Assembly (NCBI GenBank): GCA_037176885.1
Contig: JAWWNJ010000024.1
Location: forward strand, 1,426,001 to 1,490,000
Origin: Favolaschia claudopus
Taxonomy: Eukaryota; Basidiomycota; Agaricomycetes; Agaricales; Mycenaceae
DNA: 64,000 nt
Direction of reading: 5' to 3'
Made by a program: the position numbers and the translations under genes. Numbering within the stretch: the first letter of the stretch is position 1; every line of letters begins with the position of its first letter. Below are positions 58,824 to 64,000 of the stretch, one piece after another. The notes under the pieces are model-generated. The model searched no databases. It had not been told where the DNA came from and was given only the letters and a program-made list of their open reading frames with translations.

Positions 58824-61437
58824 TTAAGGAATCATATCATTATAGTCTACGGAGGGATGAATTTCGCTATTAGTAGATCGTTGTTGATCAGGAATATGGT
58901 TAGCATGAGATGCAGAGGTGCCGGGCGTGTCGGAAATGAGGGACGGATGTCCAGGTATGAAGGCGGGAGGAAGCCGAGGGCCGTAAAATGAGGTGGGAGC
59001 GAGGTGCTTCCAATCATATCGTGGTGGTAAGCCAGTCTGTATTGGCGGCGAAGAGTATGATGAGCCAGGGGTCGGAGTTTCGAATTGCAGTCGGCTATGA
59101 TGGAGTGGCGGCAAGGAATGCATTCCATGGAATAAAAAGCTAGGGGATTGGTGGGCTTGGTGAAGAGGGGGATGAGAGAAATGTGATTGAGGAGTTTCGG
59201 GTGTAGCAGTGATAGACTGCAGCAAATGCAGAGGTTCTGGGAAATTATCAGGGAAATCAGAGCCGAAATCAGAGTGATATGGCGAAGGATATGGGACGTT
59301 CGGGGATGTGAGTTGAGGAATCGGAGTGGGCTGCAGAGTTGATCGAGGCTTTGCGCGGGATTTTCGGGGCTGTGGCGGAGGCTTGTTACGTGCCTTCTCA
59401 GCACGCGCGAGAGCCTTCTGTTCTTTAGCAAGCCGCTGGCGCTTTGCGGTCTCTGCCTTCTTTTCCTCCCGCTTCCGTTTGATACTTTCCGCCCGTGCCT
59501 CTTTGTAGTCCGTGTCGTACTGCGAAAGCAAAGCGACGATCTGCTCCCCATGCTTCCCAGCATGTGTCGGACTCCAGCCTGCTCCAACGAAGTCTGCGAC
59601 GGATCGGAGATGGGCTCGAGTCGCAATTTTCGTCAGGACATCGTCAGGCATTAAAGCCTTGAGTCCCCAGGGACGGCGGCGGTAGAGCCCTGTGCCGAGC
59701 TGGGTTCTCCACTCCGTGAGAAGTTTTCGAGCGCCTTGGAGATGCTCCTCTCGCCGATACTGCGAAGGGGAGGGAGCTGCAGGAGCAGATGGATCACCTG
59801 CAGATCGAGGTTGCAGTGAGGCATGATGCGGGTCAGATTTGCGGAGGCAATTGTCGCAGCAGATCCCGGTTGGACCTTGAATTATTCACTGAGTGCTTGC
59901 ACGAAACAGAGAAGGAAGAGAAGACGGAGGAACTCACGCGATCGGACGGTAGCATTGTCAAAGTACTCGTCAGCTATATCACGTCGACAACCCTCTGTCT
60001 CAATCCAAGCTCGAAGAGCAGTCTCAACCGATTTCTGGAATGTTACGTTCTCGGTCGGCGCTGAATCCTTCGCCTTTACCTCTTTGAAAACACTGGGCTG
60101 CACGAGTAAAATTGCCCGCGCCGCGACGAGAAAATTACGGCCGGCTCGACCAGCCCGCTGCATCCAGATAGAAAGCGAGGTAGGAACCATGAATTGGACC
60201 ACCTGCTCAACGTGCGGAATATCGCAGCCCTGGAGCTTGGTGAGACACACATTTAAAGTTAATATAAAGCACGCACCATCCCTGCCGCTTCCGTCGCTAG
60301 CAAGATTTTTATTTCGCCCTTTCGAAACTTCTCCATAATAATGCGCTTGGATCGTTTACTACGGCGTGAGTGATACAAGGCAATAGCTCCCCGCATATGA
60401 CGAGGTAGCAAATCCCGCAGATGCTCGAGAGCATCCATCGCTAAATTGATGTCATCGAAGAACACCATGCTCTGTATCAGCTCGATTATAGCATCCTCGG
60501 AGCCCTGCGCATCGACGAGAAAATTGAGCGCGTCGAGATCCGACTTCGCTCCCTTCATATGTTGGACAAACCAAGCAATATTCGGTCGATCCGTTCCGAG
60601 ATTGACATGGTACGATGACTCGGGGAAGATGTGCAGAGATTTGCGCACTTCCTCGAGCACAAGAGGGGGGAGGGTCGCAGATGCAAACAAGAAAGGAACA
60701 TGGAGAGGGACAAACGCACGAAGAGTGCCCAGTTTGGAGTATTCAGGTCGAAAATCTTCGCCCCACTGTGAGATGCAATGGGCTTCGTCGATGACAAAAG
60801 CGGCAATCTTCTTGGCGAAAGCGGGTGTACTGATCAGTTGCCGAAACTTGTCGTGTTTTAAGCACATATCCGGCGAAGTGATAATAACTTGATGCTTGAA
60901 TTCTTCAATCTCTGGATTTCCGCGTCAAAGGGTGTCAAATCGTCGAACAAAACCAACAGGACGCGCCTTTGTGAATTTCCGACGTGTAGGTATCTCCGTT
61001 AACTGCCACAGCATTAAGTCCCATCTTCCGAAAACGCGAAGCCTGTTGTACAGAGAGCTGAATGAGTATCTTCCGACGCGTCAAAACCAAACACGCACCT
61101 GATCTATCTCCAACACATTCAACGGAGAAATGACCACCACAATCTGGTCCGAGTTCTCGAACAGCGGCATCACAAATGGCATAGTCTTGCCCGCGCCGGT
61201 GCCCGCTATCAGGCTACAGTCGAGGCCTAGGTGCAAAGCTTCCGCCACATTCACTTGCCATTCATGGGCAATCAGTCCCTGTGTCCTGGTCGTGAATTCG
61301 TTCCGAATCCGGGCGCGTGTCGGAGCGGATTGATAACCACGAGTCTTCAACGCGTCAAGGCGTGCCTTCTCAAGGATCTTCTGGAACTTCGCGGCATCGC
61401 GCTGATGAGATTCCAGTCGTGATTGGACAGCGGGCAT
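58824..61437 (-). CDS. RecQ-family DNA helicase, complete copy (units 2/3)
   Basis: Predicted protein identical to that of 52854-55467, with exons 61099-61437, 60967-61042, 60277-60911, 59938-60229 and 58824-59875. All helicase motifs and the Cys cluster are intact. Lack of any difference, including in introns, means amplification or gene conversion is recent. Confidence 0.86.
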
Positions 61438-61942
61438 CGTAAAAGCAGTACAGAAGAAGCCAGATGAGTTGATATCAACGAGAGAATGGGCGGCAGCGTC
61501 GACGGATGAGCAGACAGACGGGATTGAGGCAGAGGACGCGTCGGGACACGAGATGTCACGCTTTTGCTGGCAGCGTGACATCGAGCGCAAGGTCCCCGGC
61601 TAAAGTGCACCAGACGTTATAGAGCAGCAACCGCGATCAATTTTTTCCATCATTCTGCCTCGCCGTCATTTCAACATCTTAACATTGCCCTTTTGGGTAG
61701 CGGTGCGCTCGCAGAGCGCGAGCGGTTGCTGCTCTTAAACGTCTGGGTTCGAGACTAGAGGGGGAATAATCTCGGCTCCAGATCTTCACGGTGATGCCCG
61801 GGGCAGTCCCATCAACCAAATCACCAGCAGCATCACCCCCAGAAGATCTGGTGCACTTTGACCGCGGGCCTTGCGCTCGGTGACCTCTGTCACATTTGTA
61901 ACACTTTGTAACACGATGTAACACGTCCCCTAATTATTATCG

Positions 61943-63236
61943 ATGGACGACAATCTCGAATTTCTCTTTGTCGACGAGCCCCCTCTTGAGCCGGATGACA
62001 CAGAGAGCCATCTTGGGAATGAACCCGACTTTCCCGCTCTTTCAAATGAAGCAACTGGTCCCATCAATGAGCCCATGAGCCGCACCAATTCACGACATTT
62101 ACGCGCGAAACTCCAGCCTGGGCAGCTCATCAGCAAAGTCTTGGCTGTTCTCAATACATTGACAGCACAGGGACTAGATCTTCCTATATTTCTCGACGCG
62201 TTGAGCTGGGGAGATCAGGATTGTATATCCAACAAGACTGTGCAATATGCACGGACCTCGTTGATGACAAGTGAAGAACTTCCTCAAATATTGGAACGGT
62301 GGTATCGTCCTCCTCGCCATCAATCTGGCGGGCAGCGGCCGGAAGGGGGCCGAAGAACGCTTCTTGATTTCTCTTTTACCACAATTGCCGACATTGTGGA
62401 CCAAGAAATGAAGATCTTGGCTCCACTTTTCTTGTCGCCACCCGAGAATCTCTCGGAGGAACACCTCACAGATCTCGACTTCGAGAGCTTGAAGGGGGAG
62501 ATCCAAGGATCTGCCCCAATTCTCTGGAATATCTTGCGCCGAGCTGCTTCCACTGAAGTACGGTACCAACACAAAAACAAAAATCCGGACATGGTATTTG
62601 TCTCTTCTTTCAAACAAAGAATCAGTTCTTATAAGTATTTAGATCATCCTACACATGATCTCTCAAGCGCAATACTCTCGATCCAATCGTCGAGGACGTA
62701 TAGCCAAATTGTGGTCCATCTATTTGAAGGCCTGCGGCTTGTCTGCGCGGGCTTTTGATGCCCTGCATGTGCTCGGGATTCTCATGAGCCATCGATGGAC
62801 AGCAGAGGCGTTCGAGACGGTTTCGGACAGGGCAATGGATCTCGCAAAGAAGCTTATCCACGAGTATCCCTGGGCACTCTCTCATGATAACATCAACGTC
62901 CCTCTTCGAGTTTTCTCGCAACGGCTACATAACCAGAGTCATTTCATCAGCGGATGTGCGTATACGGTTTGGATTCTTCCAATCCTTGCAGCACTTCCGC
63001 CTGGCACCAATCCGCTTCTGCAGTCCTTCCGAGCTGAACATTGCCAACGTGTTTTCGATTTTGCCGAGGTGCTCTATGGCGACGAAGAAACAAAACGTCT
63101 GGGTTCGAGACTAGAGGGGGAAAAGAGGGACGAAGATGGTGGTGGGAAGAGAAAGACAATGCCCATCAAAATCAACCATCAGCTGCGGAACACGTGTTGC
63201 GCACGGACCCTGATGCCAAGACTTTGGACTTGGTAG
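61943..63236 (+). pseudogene. DUF6589 family protein, unit 3, 3'-truncated
   Basis: Identical to the other copies up to residue about 366 (EVLYGDEET), then broken at 63092. The frame continues through unrelated sequence and stops at 63236. The GDQLT and WFHLV motifs and everything after them are lost, so no transposase-like core remains. Confidence 0.9.
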
Positions 63237-64000
63237 ATTTCTTCCCAAGTCCGCATGTGGCCGTGAGGCCGTCTGCCCCCTCCTGCTCGCTCCCGCCACT
63301 ATAGCCTATACCACGACAACGAAGACATCCCACAACACTTCTAAGTCAGTAGCTCTCGCGACTGCATTGGCATCAAGAGTCAAAGATTACTTAAATGTAA
63401 TGTACGAGACTCTAGATCTGGTCATCGCCGTCACCACCCATGCTCGATCTCAACGCATAGCCTGTGCGCGGCTCTCAAGGAAGCATCTTAGCTAGCTGGA
63501 AATTGGGGGATCATATATATTGAGTGAGCTTGATTTTTTTTTCGTCGAGGGTGCCGTGCTGTAGAATCCATTGTCAGGGTAGACTTTGGTGTGACCGATG
63601 GTGCGCTTCAGATCTATGCGGGCACATTATATTGTTCATTATAGTGGTCCCCTGGTGCTATATTGACTATGTAGTTCAATATAGATACCACTTGAGCTAC
63701 ATTGACTACAGGCACTACAGCAAGCAATATACCTAAGCGGGCAACTACGGCCCGGAGAGTTTTTCCTGATGCCGGGCCGCCTTGGTGGGTCCACAAAGAG
63801 GTTATAGAACAATGGGAGCCTCCACTGTCGAGCGATTTGGTACTTGACACGCGTTTGCTCCAGTTGATAATGTTCCCAAGACAATATCCCCAATTGAGCA
63901 AGAGATGAGTTGTACAAGCTGGCGAGATAAACACCGAAGTCTGGGCAGCTGCCGGGAACGAGTAGAAGACCCAGTTAATCAGAAAAGGTCTGCATCGCAT
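63093..64000. other. Right flank of the tandem array
   Basis: The first 30 bp (63093-63122) are an exact extra copy of 61737-61766, the B-box-like end of the intergenic region. The rest is unique in this window. Several short frames occur, none recognised. I see no gene. Confidence 0.5.

Larger units (their letters stand above)
48131..63092. mobile_element. Tandem array of a 5970-bp helicase + DUF6589 unit, 2.5 copies
   Basis: Every feature recurs at exactly +5970 and +11940 bp, with identical predicted proteins and non-coding landmarks. The array is 14962 bp, or two full units plus about 3.0 kb. It starts inside the helicase gene (48131, CGCCTTTACC) and ends inside the DUF6589 gene (63092, GAAGAAACA), so neither edge is at a gene boundary. 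No terminal inverted repeats or target duplication flank the array. Either it is a very recent tandem amplification of a mobile unit or part of the repetition is an assembly artefact. Confidence 0.85.

Noticed and set aside
48131..63092. Helitron
   Set aside because: There is a RecQ-type rather than a Pif1-type helicase and no Rep (HUH) nuclease motif was found.
63614..64000. Walker A-like GGPASGKT in a minus-strand frame
   Set aside because: No Walker B or other NTPase features nearby, other frames are equally open, and the frame runs off the window.

Overview
The window is fungal nuclear DNA, most likely from an agaricomycete (mushroom-forming basidiomycete). The grounds are genes split by many 45-60 nt introns with GTRNGT donors, CTRAY branch sites and YAG acceptors, an AA9 lytic polysaccharide monooxygenase, a DUF6589 protein, an agaric-type kinase and an NLR-like C-terminal region. 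No species is claimed.

Positions 1-36519 are a degenerate large repeat built from two alternating blocks. The gene block (copies at about 3.6-13.1, 19.2-26.8 and 33.8-36.5 kb) carries an NLR-derived gene, an epoxide-hydrolase-like gene and LYS1 (saccharopine dehydrogenase); the three copies are cut back progressively from their left side. The other block (about 1-3.6, 13.1-19.2 and 26.8-33.8 kb) has a central region from which two divergent arrays of exon-like modules run: a GC-rich plus-strand array full of perfect hairpins with three-base loops, and an AT-richer minus-strand array with a recurring CCGAAACTATG motif. The modules are separated by intron-like spacers but contain stop codons, so a structured, spliced non-coding transcript is the best current reading. 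Each plus array ends in a conserved tail of alternating GTCGC/GCGAC palindromes, and this tail abuts a different part of the gene block each time.

Positions 36.5-48 kb are ordinary single-copy fungal sequence: a secreted type-B carboxylesterase, an agaric protein kinase, an AA9 monooxygenase with an unusually long intron, and a protein with a prion-like Gln/Tyr/Pro/Gly-rich tail.

Positions 48131-63092 hold 2.5 tandem copies of a 5970-bp unit that appear identical. Each unit carries a RecQ-family helicase (minus strand) and a DUF6589 protein (plus strand), head to head across about 0.5 kb that contains a two-part inverted repeat, a tRNA-like hairpin/B-box segment and three TGTAACAC iterons at exact 10-bp spacing. 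Outer helicase and DUF6589 copies are truncated at the array edges. This looks like a self-amplifying or mobile helicase plus putative transposase unit and, with the hairpin-module arrays, is the main candidate for an undescribed system. Splice models were built by eye from splice signals and reading frame.
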